Shown here in pieces: positions 1 through 9,981 of a DNA stretch of 64,000 bases (the first letter of the stretch is position 1; each line of letters begins with the position of its first letter). The stretch comes from Rhodanobacteraceae bacterium. Its GTDB lineage: Bacteria > Pseudomonadota > Gammaproteobacteria > Xanthomonadales > Rhodanobacteraceae. The stretch lies in the NCBI GenBank assembly GCA_004299555.1, contig SCQU01000010.1, positions 62,001-126,000 on the forward strand, in the 5' to 3' direction. Made by a program: the position numbers and the translations under genes. The notes under the pieces were generated by a model, which was not told where the DNA came from, searched no databases, and worked only from the letters and a program-made list of their open reading frames with translations.

Positions 1-331
1 GGTTTTCGTAGTCGAACGTGAACGGCTCGTAGTAGTCGTCGATCTCGGGGAGATTGGGATTGGCAAAGATCTTGGCGAGCACCGCGAACCGTCCGCCCTG
101 CTTGAGCTCGAGCTTGCCGTTCTTCTTGCGGATCCAGCCGCCGTTCCAGCGCTCCTGGTTCTCCCAGTCCTTGGGATAGCCGATCCCGGGCTTGGTTTCG
201 ACGTTGTTGAACCACGCGTATTCCATGCCCTTGCGGGATGTCCACACGTTCTTGCAGGTCACCGAACAGGTGTGGCAGCCGATGCACTTGTCGAGGTTAA
301 GCACCATCGCGATTTGCGCGCGGATCTTCAT
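1..331 (-). CDS. narH: Respiratory nitrate reductase beta subunit NarH (N-terminal part; gene runs off the window)
   Basis: This is the iron-sulfur electron-transfer subunit of the membrane-bound nitrate reductase; it passes electrons from the cytochrome b subunit NarI to NarG. The reading frame from the ATG at 331 begins MKIRAQIAMVLNLDKCIGCH and continues with the first ferredoxin-type cluster motif, C-x2-C-x2-C-x3-C, at about residues 16-26. The next stretch, with GMEYAWFNN and the GYPKDWENQ motif, is typical of NarH. The gene starts 24 bases after the narG stop, so the two are co-transcribed and probably co-translated. Only about 110 codons are inside the window; narJ and narI are expected beyond the left edge but cannot be seen. 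Confidence 0.95.
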   Translation of the reverse strand, partial: MKIRAQIAMVLNLDKCIGCHTCSVTCKNVWTSRKGMEYAWFNNVETKPGIGYPKDWENQERWNGGWIRKKNGKLELKQGGRFAVLAKIFANPNLPEIDDYYEPFTFDYEN

Positions 332-355
332 GCGTCTACTCCAGACAGTACTTGT

Positions 356-3300
356 TCAACGTGCGTCGACAAGCCGGGTGCCGAGTTCCTGCTCGCGCGC
401 CTGCCGCTGGACGCGGTCCATCCAGTCGATCTTTTCCATCTTGCGGACGAGCACGAAGTTGTCGCGATCGGAGCCGACTGGCCCGTAGTAATTGAGCGTC
501 CACGACAGTTGCGCTGCGCCACCGACCATCTGCGTCGGTTTCAGGACGATGCGCGTGACCGAGTTGTGGATGCCGCCGCGCTGCCCGGTAATTTCCGAAC
601 CAGGTACGTTCACGATCTTTTCCTGCGCGTGGTACATCATGCACATGCCCTCGTTCACGCGCTGGCTGACGACCGCGCGTGCGGTGAGCGCGCCATTGGC
701 GTTGAACACCTCGATCCAGTCGTTGTCTTCGATGCCGGCCTTCTTTGCGTCGACCTCGGAAATCCACACGATCGGGCCGCCACGCGACAGCGTCAGCATG
801 ATCAGGTTGTCGGTATAGGTGCTGTGGATGCCCCACTTCTGGTGCGGCGTCACAAAGTTCAGCACGATCTCCGGGTGGCCGTTGCTGTGCTTGCCTGCCA
901 TCCCGCGCAGCGCGCGGGTATCGACCGGCGGGCGGTAGATCGCGAAGGATTCACCAAAATCGCGGAACCACCGATGGTCGAGGTAGAAGTGCTGGCGGCC
1001 GGTCAGGGTGCGCCACGGAATCAGTTCGTGGACGTTGGTGTAGTACCCCGCATAGTCGATGCCGTCCTCGTTGGTATCAACGCCGGACCAGATTGGCGAA
1101 ACGATCACGCGGCGTGGCTGCGCCTGCAGGTCGCGGTAACGGAACTTCTCGCCCTGCCGCGGTTCTGCCAGGTGCCGGTGGCTGCGGCCGGTCTGCTCGG
1201 ACACCGAGTCCCAGCCGCGGACCGCGACTTCGCCGTTGGTTTCCGGCGAGATCATCAGGATCGTTTCCACCGCATCGATGTCGCTGTAGATCTTCGGCCG
1301 GCCCTTGGCCGGACCCTGCGCGACAACGCCGTTGAGCTTGCCGAGCGCCTCCGCCTCAGGCCGCGCGTTCCACTCGACGCCCTTGCCCTCGACCCCCTTG
1401 GTCTCGACCAGCGGTCCGAGCGCGGTATAGCGGGCATACACCGCCGGGTAGTCGCGGTCGAGGAAGGTAATCGACGGGCCCGTCACGCCTGGCACCAAGT
1501 CACACTCGCCCTGCTTCCAGTCGCGCACCTCGAACGGTTGTGCAAGTTCCTTCGGCGTGTCGTGCATGATCGGCGACAGCACCACGTCCTTTTCGACCCC
1601 CAACTCGCCCTCGGTGAGCTCGGAGAACTTCTTGGCGATGGTCCGGAACGCATCCCAGTCGCTCCGTGATTCGTAGACCGGGTCGATCGCCGCGGTAAAC
1701 GGATGGATGAACGGGTGCATGTCGGTGGTGGAGAGGTCGTTCTTCTCGTACCACGATGCGGTCGGCAGCACGATGTCCGAATACAGCGCCGTCGTGGACA
1801 TCCGGAAATCCGAAGTCACCACCAGGTCGAGCTTGCCCTCCGGTGCCGGATCACGCCACTTCACCTCGCTGGGCTTTTCCTGGCTTTCGGCGCCAAGGTC
1901 CTTTCCTTGCACTCCGGACTGCGTACCCAGGAAGTGCTTCAGGAAGTATTCGTGGCCCTTGCCGGATGAGCCCAGCAGGTTGGAGCGCCAGACGAACAGG
2001 TTGCGTGGATAATTGTCGGGGTTGTCCGGATCCTCGCTCGCCAGCGAGAGCTTGCCCGATTTCAACGCCTCGACCACGTGTGCCGTGGGATCGCTGCCCG
2101 ACGCCATCGCCTCGCGTGCGACCGCGAGCGGGTTGCGGTTGAGCTGCGGGGCAGCGGGCATCCAGCCCATGCGTTGTGCGCGCACCGCGTGATCGATGAT
2201 CGTGCCGGCCTGGTGTTCGGCATCCGCGAGCGGTGACAACAGGTCGCCCATGCGTACGCTTTCGTAGCGCCACTGGTCCGAGTGCGTGTAGAAGAACAAG
2301 GTACCCGCCATGTGGCGCGGCGGCCGCACCCAGTCAAGCGCAAACGCCAGCGTGGCCCAACCCACCTCCGGGCGAATGGCTTCCTGACCGGTGTAGTGGG
2401 CCCAGCCACCGCCCGACTGGCCCACCGTGCCGCACAGCATCAGCACGCTGATGACGGCGCGATAGGTGACATCCTGGTGGAACCAGTGGTTCATGCCGGA
2501 ACCGATGATCACCATCGAGCGGCCGTTGGTCTTCTCCGCATTGGACGCAAAACCGCGCGCGATCTCGACGACGCGCCCGGCGGGTGTTCCGGTGATGGTT
2601 TCCTGCCATGCAGGCGTATAGGGCACGTTGTCCTCGTAGCCCTTGGCGCATACGCCGCCGAGGCCGCGGTCGACGCCGTAGTGCGCGCACAACAGGTCGA
2701 ATACCGTCGCGACCACCGTCTCGCCTTCGCGTGTCGCCAGCTTGCGCACCGGCACCTTGCGCAGCAGTACGTCACCCTGGTCGTTGTGCGGGAAGTGCTC
2801 GTTGACCACGCCGCCGAAGTATGGAAACGCGACGTCCAGGACATCGTCCCGGTGGTCGATTTGCGTGAGCTGCAGCTCGATGCCGGCACCATCGGCCGCT
2901 TTTTGCTCGAGGTTCCATTTGCCCTTGTCGGGGCTGCCGTGTTCGGCCCAGCGGAAGCCGATCGAGCCGCGTGGCGCGACCGGTTTGCCGTCGGCGTCCA
3001 AGCCGACGGTCTTCCAGTCGGACCGCTCCGGCGTGCCCAGCGCCCCTTCGAAGTCACTGGCGCGCAGGTAGCGCTCCGGAACCCAGCGCTCGCCGGCGCG
3101 GCGCAAGCGGACCAGCATCGGCAGGTCGGTGAAGCGCTTGCAATAGTCCTGGAAATACGGCACCTGGCGGTCGATGAAGAATTCTTTCAGGATCACGTGG
3201 CCCATCGCCATGGCCAGTGCGCAGTCCGTGCCCTGCTTGGGGTGCAGCCACAGGTCCGACAGCTTGGAGACTTCGGAATAATCGGGACTGATGGCAACCG

Positions 3301-4126
3301 TGTAGGTGCCGTTGTAACGCGCCTCAACATAGAAGTGGGCGTCCGGCGAGCGCGTCTGCGGCACGTTCGAACCCCACGCAATCAAGTAGCTTGAGTTGTA
3401 CCAGTCTTCCGATGTGGGCACGTCCGTCTGCTCGCCCCAGGTCTGCGGGCTGGCGGCCGGCAGGTCGCAGTACCAGTCGTAGAACGACAGGATCGTGCCG
3501 CCGAGCAACGCGAGGTACCGGGTGCCAGAGGCGTAGGACACCATCGACATCGCCGGGATAGGGGTGAAGCCGGCGACGCGGTCGGGGCCGTAGGTCTTGA
3601 TCGTGTAGATGTTGGCAGCGGCAATGATCTCTACCGCCTCATCCCATTTCGCACGCACAAAACCACCCAGGCCGCGAACCTTCTTGTAGTCCCTGCCGTT
3701 GGGCTCCTGCATCAATGCGGCCCAGGCCTCGACCGGTTGCAGGCTTGTCCTCAGTTCGCGCCACCGCCGCACGAGCCGGCCCCGGATCATCGGGTATTTC
3801 ATCCGGTTGGCGCTGTAGAGGTACCACGAATACGATGCACCGCGCGGGCAACCGCGCGGCTCGTGGTTGGGCATGTTGGCCCGGGTGCGCGGGTAGTCGG
3901 TGGCCTGGATTTCCCAGGTGACCACGCCCTGTTTGACGTGGATCTTCCAGCTGCATGAACCGGTACAGTTCACCCCGTGCGTGGAGCGCACAACCTTGTC
4001 GTGCGCCCAGCGGTTGCGGTATCCGTCTTCCCACTGCCGCGCCTCGATGCGCAGCTCACCCCAGCCGTTGGAGAACGGCTTGCGCGGCCGTTCGAAATAG
4101 CGCAGGCGTTCGAGAAACTGACCCAT
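356..4126 (-). CDS. narG: Respiratory nitrate reductase alpha subunit NarG
   Basis: This is the catalytic subunit that reduces nitrate to nitrite at a molybdo-bis(MGD) centre on the cytoplasmic face of the membrane. The product is about 1256 residues, the usual NarG length. The N-terminus starts MGQFLERLRYFERP and carries the FS0 cluster motif HGVNCTGSC followed by a cysteine in RGCPRGAS. The frame is open further upstream, but the ATG at 4126 aligns with the usual NarG start and the extra 41 residues are low-complexity, so the longer form was rejected. The gene lies downstream of narK and a TDT transporter on the same strand and just upstream of narH. No clear FNR or NarL box was seen in the 195 bases before it, so it may be read from a promoter further upstream. 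Confidence 0.96.
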   Translation of the reverse strand: MGQFLERLRYFERPRKPFSNGWGELRIEARQWEDGYRNRWAHDKVVRSTHGVNCTGSCSWKIHVKQGVVTWEIQATDYPRTRANMPNHEPRGCPRGASYSWYLYSANRMKYPMIRGRLVRRWRELRTSLQPVEAWAALMQEPNGRDYKKVRGLGGFVRAKWDEAVEIIAAANIYTIKTYGPDRVAGFTPIPAMSMVSYASGTRYLALLGGTILSFYDWYCDLPAASPQTWGEQTDVPTSEDWYNSSYLIAWGSNVPQTRSPDAHFYVEARYNGTYTVAISPDYSEVSKLSDLWLHPKQGTDCALAMAMGHVILKEFFIDRQVPYFQDYCKRFTDLPMLVRLRRAGERWVPERYLRASDFEGALGTPERSDWKTVGLDADGKPVAPRGSIGFRWAEHGSPDKGKWNLEQKAADGAGIELQLTQIDHRDDVLDVAFPYFGGVVNEHFPHNDQGDVLLRKVPVRKLATREGETVVATVFDLLCAHYGVDRGLGGVCAKGYEDNVPYTPAWQETITGTPAGRVVEIARGFASNAEKTNGRSMVIIGSGMNHWFHQDVTYRAVISVLMLCGTVGQSGGGWAHYTGQEAIRPEVGWATLAFALDWVRPPRHMAGTLFFYTHSDQWRYESVRMGDLLSPLADAEHQAGTIIDHAVRAQRMGWMPAAPQLNRNPLAVAREAMASGSDPTAHVVEALKSGKLSLASEDPDNPDNYPRNLFVWRSNLLGSSGKGHEYFLKHFLGTQSGVQGKDLGAESQEKPSEVKWRDPAPEGKLDLVVTSDFRMSTTALYSDIVLPTASWYEKNDLSTTDMHPFIHPFTAAIDPVYESRSDWDAFRTIAKKFSELTEGELGVEKDVVLSPIMHDTPKELAQPFEVRDWKQGECDLVPGVTGPSITFLDRDYPAVYARYTALGPLVETKGVEGKGVEWNARPEAEALGKLNGVVAQGPAKGRPKIYSDIDAVETILMISPETNGEVAVRGWDSVSEQTGRSHRHLAEPRQGEKFRYRDLQAQPRRVIVSPIWSGVDTNEDGIDYAGYYTNVHELIPWRTLTGRQHFYLDHRWFRDFGESFAIYRPPVDTRALRGMAGKHSNGHPEIVLNFVTPHQKWGIHSTYTDNLIMLTLSRGGPIVWISEVDAKKAGIEDNDWIEVFNANGALTARAVVSQRVNEGMCMMYHAQEKIVNVPGSEITGQRGGIHNSVTRIVLKPTQMVGGAAQLSWTLNYYGPVGSDRDNFVLVRKMEKIDWMDRVQRQAREQELGTRLVDAR

Positions 4127-4321
4127 GGCGCGGTCCTGAGTGGCAACGTTCCGGTCGTTTGCCTGCGGCGCCGGTTTCCGGTCGCCAAGGCTCGGGTGCC
4201 GGGCGCCGATGGAGCAGGGCAGCCATGACGCCGACACTGCGGCGAACATAGCAGGAACGCAGGCAGGAAAAAACGGAACCGATACGGTCCTGTATGCGTC
4301 GCGCTGACCCTGTGCGTGAAG

Positions 4322-5377
4322 TCAGGCAGCGCTCGCGCCATGCCAGTGACGCCACAGCGCGCGCAACTGGCCAGTGAACAGCGCGGTCCATGCGATGAGC
4401 GCGGCGGCGAACATCAGGTACACCAGTGGTTGCAGGAAATGGAATTCCATCACCTTGGCCATCTCCAGGGTTCCGGTGGCGTACATGCCGACCGGAAACA
4501 CCGAGCCCCAGTACAGCGGGTCGTAGTGCAGCGGGAAACGTTTGTAGACGTGGCGCCAGAGGCCGAGCACCAGCAGCATCGGAATCCACCAGGTGCCGGT
4601 GGCCCAGTAGAGGATCGTGAAGCCCTTGATGAACGGAAGCAGCGAATGCAGGAACGGGGCGTGCACCGCGTTCATGCTCAGTTGCGCTCCGACCAGGGTG
4701 GATATGGCCATCGCGCCCATGTTGATCCAGTACGGTGGCGACAGGTCGCCCGGCTGCAGCACGAAAAACGTGTAGCGGTAGAAAATGAGCGACATCATCC
4801 AGATGTAAAGCATCCCGCCCCACAGCCACATCGACAGCGTCAGGAAGTTGAGTTCCAACACGAAGGTGTGGCCGGGGTGGGCCGCGAGCATCGCGCTCAA
4901 TGCTGCGATCGCCTGGGTTGCGACGATGGCCAGCAACCAGCCGCCGTTGATGCCTTTGTCCAGGGTCGGTTTCTGGTCCTTGATCGTGAAGACCGCGAAG
5001 ATCGAATAGGTCAGTGCCAGCCACAACGCGATCGCCAGCAACAACAGCACGACCGCAACGTGCAGGCTGTCGGTAAGCAGCAGGAACTGGCTGCCGAGGA
5101 TGGCGGTTGCCGCCACGATGGTGAAAAACCCCATGCCCTCGAGATGGTCATAGACATCGGCCACGACGCGTCGCGGGTAGCGCACCAGGCGCACGGTATA
5201 GAGCACCCAAAGCAGTACGTACACGACGATGTTGATGCCGAACAGGACCCGCGCCAGCACGGGCCAGTCGAGCCGCCAGGCGCCGATTGAGACAATGCCC
5301 GTCGCCATCACCATGCTGAAATACGCCGGCGATAGCCCGGGCAGAAACGCCTTCGGTTTGTATGGTGTCTGCGCCAT
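4322..5377 (-). CDS. TDT-family membrane transporter (TehA/SLAC1-like)
   Basis: This is a polytopic inner-membrane protein of about 351 residues with ten predicted hydrophobic segments. It resembles the tellurite-resistance/dicarboxylate transporter family (TehA, Mae1, SLAC1), whose members are passive anion channels. Supporting motifs are the opening LSPAYFSMVMATGIVSIG in the first helix and the PLYWGSVFPVGMYATGT segment near the C-terminus. The ATG at 5377 was chosen because it places the first helix about 15 residues in; the frame extends 16 codons further upstream. The gene sits between narK and narG on the same strand, so it belongs to the nitrate-respiration unit. The substrate cannot be read from sequence. 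Given SLAC1-like anion conduction, nitrite, nitrate or a dicarboxylate are all possible, and that is inference. Confidence 0.85.
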   Translation of the reverse strand: MAQTPYKPKAFLPGLSPAYFSMVMATGIVSIGAWRLDWPVLARVLFGINIVVYVLLWVLYTVRLVRYPRRVVADVYDHLEGMGFFTIVAATAILGSQFLLLTDSLHVAVVLLLLAIALWLALTYSIFAVFTIKDQKPTLDKGINGGWLLAIVATQAIAALSAMLAAHPGHTFVLELNFLTLSMWLWGGMLYIWMMSLIFYRYTFFVLQPGDLSPPYWINMGAMAISTLVGAQLSMNAVHAPFLHSLLPFIKGFTILYWATGTWWIPMLLVLGLWRHVYKRFPLHYDPLYWGSVFPVGMYATGTLEMAKVMEFHFLQPLVYLMFAAALIAWTALFTGQLRALWRHWHGASAA

Positions 5378-5639
5378 GCGCGGTAGCCCCGGAAAGTGAT
5401 CGTGCCATGTGGCTCGGTGCGTCAAGCTGGCGCCACGACCAGCGTGCTCGATCTACGCCCGATCGCCAGATCGCGGCGGTAGAGTTGCCACCGGCGGAAG
5501 GTTACCGCACGGGCGCCGTCGCCATTGCCATGGTCCGGAAACGCGGCCGGGGCGCCGCTGGACTTGCCGCATCGTTCCGCCATTTCGCGGCTGCGCGTTG
5601 CCCGTGACGCGTTTCAGAATCTGGCCTGGCGCGCCATCT

Positions 5640-6905
5640 TCAGCTCCCCGTGGTGTCGATGACAGACGCGGGCTGTCGCGGCTGCTGACCGTGGAAATCT
5701 ACGCGTTTGACCTCGGTGAAGTAGATCAGGACCAACGATACCCACACAACGCCGTAAAGCAGCATGAAAACGCTGGAGCGGATGCCGAGCCAGTCCAATA
5801 TCGCGCCCCACAGGATCGGCAGCAGGAAGCCGGCCACACCTCCGGCCATGCCCACGATGCCGGTAACAATCCCGAGGTTGTCGGGAAAATCATCACCGAG
5901 ATATTTGAAGGTCGAGGCCATGCCGAATGCCAGCGCCGCGCCGAGCACGAACAGCAGCGGCGTGAACACCCACAGGTTCAGACCGATGCCAAAGTGCGCC
6001 GGCCCCCGAATCGTGTGCACGATCAATTCGGTTTGCGGATAGGACAGCAGGAACAGTACCACCCACGCCACCCAGAGTACCCACCAGGTGGTGGCGTGCG
6101 CCCCGAACCGGTCGGACAACGCGCCGCCCAGTGCGCGCAGCGCTCCGCCCGGCAGCGAAAAGGCTGCCGCAAGCGCGGCGGCGACCGCGATGGCAACACC
6201 GTACTCGCCGATAAAGTATTGCGGCAACCACAAGGTCAGCGCGGTAAAACCGCCGAAGGTCACGGAATAGTACTGGCAGTACTTCCACACGCGCGGATCG
6301 CGCAACAGGCGCATTTGCGTACGCAGGCCTGGTGGCCTGCGTGCCGGGTCGACGCCGGGATCGGGCGCGGACAGGAGCTGGAACAGGACGGCAGTGAGCA
6401 GCAGTGCCACCGCGTACACGCGCGGCACCATGCGCCAGCCGAAGTGGTTGACCAACCACGGAGCCGCAAACAGGTTGAGCGCCGCACCGCTGGTGCCAGC
6501 GCCGAACACCCCCATCGCAAAGCCGCGCTTTGCTGCCGGGAAAAACCGGGCGACGTAAGGCGTGCCGACGGCAAATGATGCGCCCACCGCACCCAGGCAC
6601 ACGCCGATCGCCAGGAACTGCCACAGGCGGTCCGCGTAGGTAACCAGCCACACCGGTATCGCGCACGCCAACAGCAGGATCGTCATCACCGCACGGCCAC
6701 CGAAACGGTCGGTCCAGACGCCCAGCGGCAAGCGCAGCGCAGCGCCACTCAGAATCGGGGTTGCGCTGAGCAGGCCGAATTCAGTGGCGTTGAGGCCGAG
6801 CTCGCGCCGAATCGGAATACCGATGACCGCGAACACCATCCAGACGGCAAAGCAAATGACGAACGCGAGCGTACTGACACCCAACACTCGCCATGGCCTG
6901 CCCAT
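5640..6905 (-). CDS. narK: Nitrate/nitrite MFS transporter NarK
   Basis: This is a 421-residue major facilitator superfamily protein with twelve hydrophobic segments. It belongs to the nitrate/nitrite porter group and would import nitrate or exchange it for nitrite. The nitrate-signature glycine-rich helices are visible as GASFAVGTPYVARFFP (about residue 110) and MGVFGAGTSGAALNLFAAP (about residue 131), and again in the C-terminal half as GIVTGIVGMAGGVAGFLLP. The MFS loop motif RLPLGVWTDRFGGR follows helix 2. It is the first gene of the narK-TDT-narGH run. The 268 bases between it and modC hold no other supported gene and may hold its promoter, though no convincing FNR or NarL box was found there. 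Confidence 0.94.
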   Translation of the reverse strand: MGRPWRVLGVSTLAFVICFAVWMVFAVIGIPIRRELGLNATEFGLLSATPILSGAALRLPLGVWTDRFGGRAVMTILLLACAIPVWLVTYADRLWQFLAIGVCLGAVGASFAVGTPYVARFFPAAKRGFAMGVFGAGTSGAALNLFAAPWLVNHFGWRMVPRVYAVALLLTAVLFQLLSAPDPGVDPARRPPGLRTQMRLLRDPRVWKYCQYYSVTFGGFTALTLWLPQYFIGEYGVAIAVAAALAAAFSLPGGALRALGGALSDRFGAHATTWWVLWVAWVVLFLLSYPQTELIVHTIRGPAHFGIGLNLWVFTPLLFVLGAALAFGMASTFKYLGDDFPDNLGIVTGIVGMAGGVAGFLLPILWGAILDWLGIRSSVFMLLYGVVWVSLVLIYFTEVKRVDFHGQQPRQPASVIDTTGS

Positions 6906-7173
6906 GCAATCGACCTCGAAACGCTGATTGGGACGGGTTTGCGGATTGCCCGTACGCGCAACTCACGTTGGCAATACAAGCTTCTCGCGCGCGCCAGCGT
7001 AACAGCCTGTATTCGTCATGGCCAGCGCACCATGTTGTGATTCGAGCCAGTCTATCGCGAGGTGCCGGGCCAATTGTGCTGCACGCATGAGGTACGACGC
7101 ATCACCTTGCGTAAGGCCAAGGGCGCCGGCGAAGCGTTGTGTTTCTGAGCGCGGAATGTGAAGGCAACTTGGG

Positions 7174-8163
7174 TCAGACCGCCGGCCAGCAATGGATCGA
7201 GGCTGCCGGCAAATGCAGCATCGGCGCTGCCGGCAACTGCCGTCCGGGTGGCAGGGTGACCCACAGCCGCTCACCTCCGCAGCGCAGGCCATAGTGCCGT
7301 TCGCGCGGGCCAACCTGGCAGACCTCGAACGTGCCGTTGATGGCAGTGGGCGGCGCAGCATCCGCGGCGTAAACCTCAATGGCGGTCGATGCGATGCTCC
7401 AGTCCACGGAGGTCGCATCGGCCAGCGCGGTGGTCACCGGCAATGCGACGTTTGCGCCCGGCCACAGCAGACGCTGCGGTCCACCCGGTGCGCCGGTGAT
7501 CCGGCCATGGCGTACGTTGCGCCGCCCGAGCAACCGCGCCACCGCACCACTCGCCGGTTGCGCGTATACCGCTTCGGGTGTGCCGACCTGCACGATGCGC
7601 CGCGCGTGCATCAGTACCAGGCGATCGGCGACCATGGCGAGCGCAGGATCGTGGCTTACCGCGAGGGCCGGGATCGCGGCGGCGTGGACTTCGGCGATCA
7701 GTTCCGCCATCACGTCGTCGCGTGTCGCCGGGTCGAGCGCCGAAGTTGGCTCGTCCAACAGCAACAGGCGCGGTTTGCGGGCGAGCGCACGCGCCAACGC
7801 GACGCGTTGCTGCTGCCCGCCCGACAGCGTGGCGGGCCAGCGGTCGGCAAGATCGGCCAGGCCCACCCGCGCCAGCCACTCCAGTGCCTGTTGGCGGCGC
7901 TGCGCACCACGCAGGGCAAACGCCACGTTCTGCCAAGCGCGCAGATGCGGAAACAGCGCATGGCCCTGCGGCAGGTAACCGACCGCACGGCGGTGCGCCG
8001 CGAGGCCATCGAATGGCTCGCCGTGCGCCGGCACCAAACCCGCAACGGCGCGCAGCAGCAGCGTCTTGCCTTCGCCGCTTGCCCCCAGCAGCACCGTGAA
8101 GCCATCCACGTCGAAGGTGGCCTTGAGCGCTATCGGGCGTTCGATCTCGTAATCGATCCGCAT
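7174..8163 (-). CDS. modC: Molybdate/tungstate ABC transporter ATP-binding protein ModC
   Basis: This ATPase (about 329 residues) powers uptake of molybdate or tungstate. It shows the Walker A motif GASGEGKT, the ABC signature [15 protein letters not shown], the Walker B motif [13 protein letters not shown] and the H-loop AVSHD. The C-terminal third (about residues 240-329) has the size and position of the oxyanion-binding MOP/TOBE domain of ModC, though it is not strongly conserved. The start at 8163 is chosen because its ATG overlaps the modB stop in an ATGA arrangement. The frame continues 41 codons upstream inside modB, which is a shadow. It is the last gene of the molybdenum operon; the next gene on the strand is narK. 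Confidence 0.92.
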   Translation of the reverse strand: MRIDYEIERPIALKATFDVDGFTVLLGASGEGKTLLLRAVAGLVPAHGEPFDGLAAHRRAVGYLPQGHALFPHLRAWQNVAFALRGAQRRQQALEWLARVGLADLADRWPATLSGGQQQRVALARALARKPRLLLLDEPTSALDPATRDDVMAELIAEVHAAAIPALAVSHDPALAMVADRLVLMHARRIVQVGTPEAVYAQPASGAVARLLGRRNVRHGRITGAPGGPQRLLWPGANVALPVTTALADATSVDWSIASTAIEVYAADAAPPTAINGTFEVCQVGPRERHYGLRCGGERLWVTLPPGRQLPAAPMLHLPAASIHCWPAV

Positions 8164-8936
8164 CAGGCCAGCCTCCGGCGCCGTACGGCGAGGCCCAGTA
8201 CCAGCGGCAATGGCAATGCCGTCAGGAAGAAGGCCCACAACAGCGGATACACCGCGTCGAGCCCGAGGTTTTGCAGGTTTACCCACAGCTTTACCGGGAT
8301 GCCCTGCGGGTAGTAGGCGACGATCAACACCACGCCAAACTCACCCATGGCGCGCACCCAGGCCAGCGCGACCGCGGCCGCCAGGCCGAGGCGCGCGACG
8401 GGCAACGTGACGTGCAGGAAACTGCGCCAGGGTGAATGGCCGAGCGTCAGCGCCATCTGCTCGAGTTCACGCGGCACGCCTTCGAAGGCGGCGCGTGCGG
8501 CAATCACGAAGTAGGGCAGCGCCGCGTAGAACTGCGCCAGCACGAAGGCCGTCGGCGAATTGGTCAGCAATACGCCCGCGCGCTCCAGCAGGCTGCCAAC
8601 CGGCCCGTAGGGTCCGTACATCAGCGCGAGCAGCAGGCCCATGGCGAGCGGCGGCGTCAACAGCGCGAGCAGCAACAACACGTCGATCGCCCACTGCCAA
8701 CGCAGGTGATGGCGCGCCAACCACCAGGCGAGCGGCGTGCCGAGCACGATGATCGGCACCAGTGCCAGCAGGCTGTAGCCGAGCGACACCGCGATCGCCG
8801 GGCCGTCGCCGCCGGCAAAGTGGAAGTGCTGCCAGTTGGTGGCGATCAGCAGACCGGCGAACGGAGTCGCCAGCAGTGCGAGCGCCAGCGCGCTGGCGAG
8901 CAACAGTAGATGCCTGCGCCAGAGCGGCGTCGTCAT
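8163..8936 (-). CDS. modB: Molybdate/tungstate ABC transporter permease ModB
   Basis: This is an inner-membrane permease of about 257 residues with six or so hydrophobic segments. It has the EAA-type cytoplasmic loop [20 protein letters not shown], which contacts the ATPase, and the family signature [17 protein letters not shown] found in ModB/CysT-type permeases. It starts 20 bases after the binding-protein gene ends and its stop overlaps the modC start. The frame is open 18 codons further upstream; the ATG at 8936 is preferred because the first hydrophobic segment then begins within about ten residues. Confidence 0.92.
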   Translation of the reverse strand: MTTPLWRRHLLLLASALALALLATPFAGLLIATNWQHFHFAGGDGPAIAVSLGYSLLALVPIIVLGTPLAWWLARHHLRWQWAIDVLLLLALLTPPLAMGLLLALMYGPYGPVGSLLERAGVLLTNSPTAFVLAQFYAALPYFVIAARAAFEGVPRELEQMALTLGHSPWRSFLHVTLPVARLGLAAAVALAWVRAMGEFGVVLIVAYYPQGIPVKLWVNLQNLGLDAVYPLLWAFFLTALPLPLVLGLAVRRRRLA

Positions 8937-8955
8937 GAGGACGTCGCCGGCCGGG

Positions 8956-9867
8956 TCACAATGCCGCTCCGTGTGGCGCATCGTAGCCATGCGAGCGCAG
9001 CTGTTTCTGGCCCTGTGCGCTTTGCAGGTAGCGAACGAAGGCGCGGGCCAAGGCCGGGTGCCGGGCGTTGTCCAGTACGGCGGCGTAGAACACGAGTGGC
9101 TGCGGCGTCAGGATCTTGCCGTCGGCGAGCGTCAGACGTGCACGTGCGTACCAGGTGGCCTGGAACGCCGGGTCGGCAAGGTCGACCGCGGGCGGCAGGT
9201 TGATCGTTGGCAGGTGGTGCGAAACCGCGCTGCTGCGGTAACCGATCGCGGCATCCACCTGGCCCGCCAGCAAACGCGACATCAGCGAGGCCTCGGAGAA
9301 GATCTGGCGGCCGTTGAGCAACGGCCCGGCAATCTCGTGCAGCAAGCCGGGCTGGTGGTAGTACCGCGCGGCCAGTTGCAGCGCAAGCAGTGCGTTGGCG
9401 CCCTGCGGGTCGATCGCCGGGTTCGTGCGGCCCAGGCGCAAGCCGGGCTGGCGCAGCACGTCGTACCAGCTGCGCTTGCCTTGGGCGACAGCATCGAAGT
9501 CTGCCGCGAAGCGACTCTTGGGACTGTAGATCACGACCATGCGTGTACTGGCGATGGGTACCGCGCGCGTGACCAGCCCTGCCTTCGCCAGCACGCGCAG
9601 GGGCCCCGGCGTGATGCCCACAAACACGTCCGCGCGCATCTGCCCCGCGGCCAGCAAGCGAGCCAATGCATAGGAACCTTGGCCAATGCCCTGCCAGGTG
9701 GCGTCGTGTGCCTTGGCAAAGGCCGGTCCCAGCGCAAGATCCATCACGACGCCCATGGAGCCGGCGTACGCGACGCGCAATGCCGGCGCGCCACCGGCAC
9801 CAGCCGGCAGCGCAATGGCGAGCAGCAAGACGGCGAGCAGTCGCGTGAGGTATCGGCTAGTGCGCAT
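8956..9867 (-). CDS. Periplasmic oxyanion-binding protein of the molybdate/tungstate ABC transporter
   Basis: This is a secreted binding protein of about 303 residues. The N-terminus, RYLTRLLAVLLLAIALPAGAGG, is a Sec signal peptide ending near residue 25. The mature part begins ALRVAYAGSMG, the first strand and anion-binding Ser/Gly turn of the ModA/WtpA/TupA superfamily. Further family-like segments are GQMRADVFVGITP, SRMVVIYSPKSRFA (read as TRMVVIYSPKS here) and LLAGQVDAAIGYRSSA. It resembles WtpA/TupA-type tungstate/molybdate binders more than E. coli ModA, so the preferred metal is uncertain. It opens the transporter part of the operon, 114 bases after the preceding gene, and is followed at once by modB and modC. 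Confidence 0.85.
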   Translation of the reverse strand: MRTSRYLTRLLAVLLLAIALPAGAGGAPALRVAYAGSMGVVMDLALGPAFAKAHDATWQGIGQGSYALARLLAAGQMRADVFVGITPGPLRVLAKAGLVTRAVPIASTRMVVIYSPKSRFAADFDAVAQGKRSWYDVLRQPGLRLGRTNPAIDPQGANALLALQLAARYYHQPGLLHEIAGPLLNGRQIFSEASLMSRLLAGQVDAAIGYRSSAVSHHLPTINLPPAVDLADPAFQATWYARARLTLADGKILTPQPLVFYAAVLDNARHPALARAFVRYLQSAQGQKQLRSHGYDAPHGAAL

Positions 9868-9981
9868 TGGATCGTCCACGAGTTCCTGAGGCGCGGGGTG
9901 TGGCCGTACCGCGCGTTTCCCTACCGGTCAACTGGGGGGCTGGCATGGCGATGGGATGACGGCCGCGCGGACGCCTTTCAC

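Noticed and set aside
272-1669. Plus-strand open frame of 465 codons antisense to narG
   Set aside because: NarG is certain on the other strand; this frame lacks any recognisable feature.
6963-7418. Minus-strand frame of 151 codons between modC and narK
   Set aside because: It starts inside modC in another frame, its composition is Arg/Ser/Cys-rich, and only its last 40 residues lie in non-coding DNA; no motif or ribosome binding site supports it.
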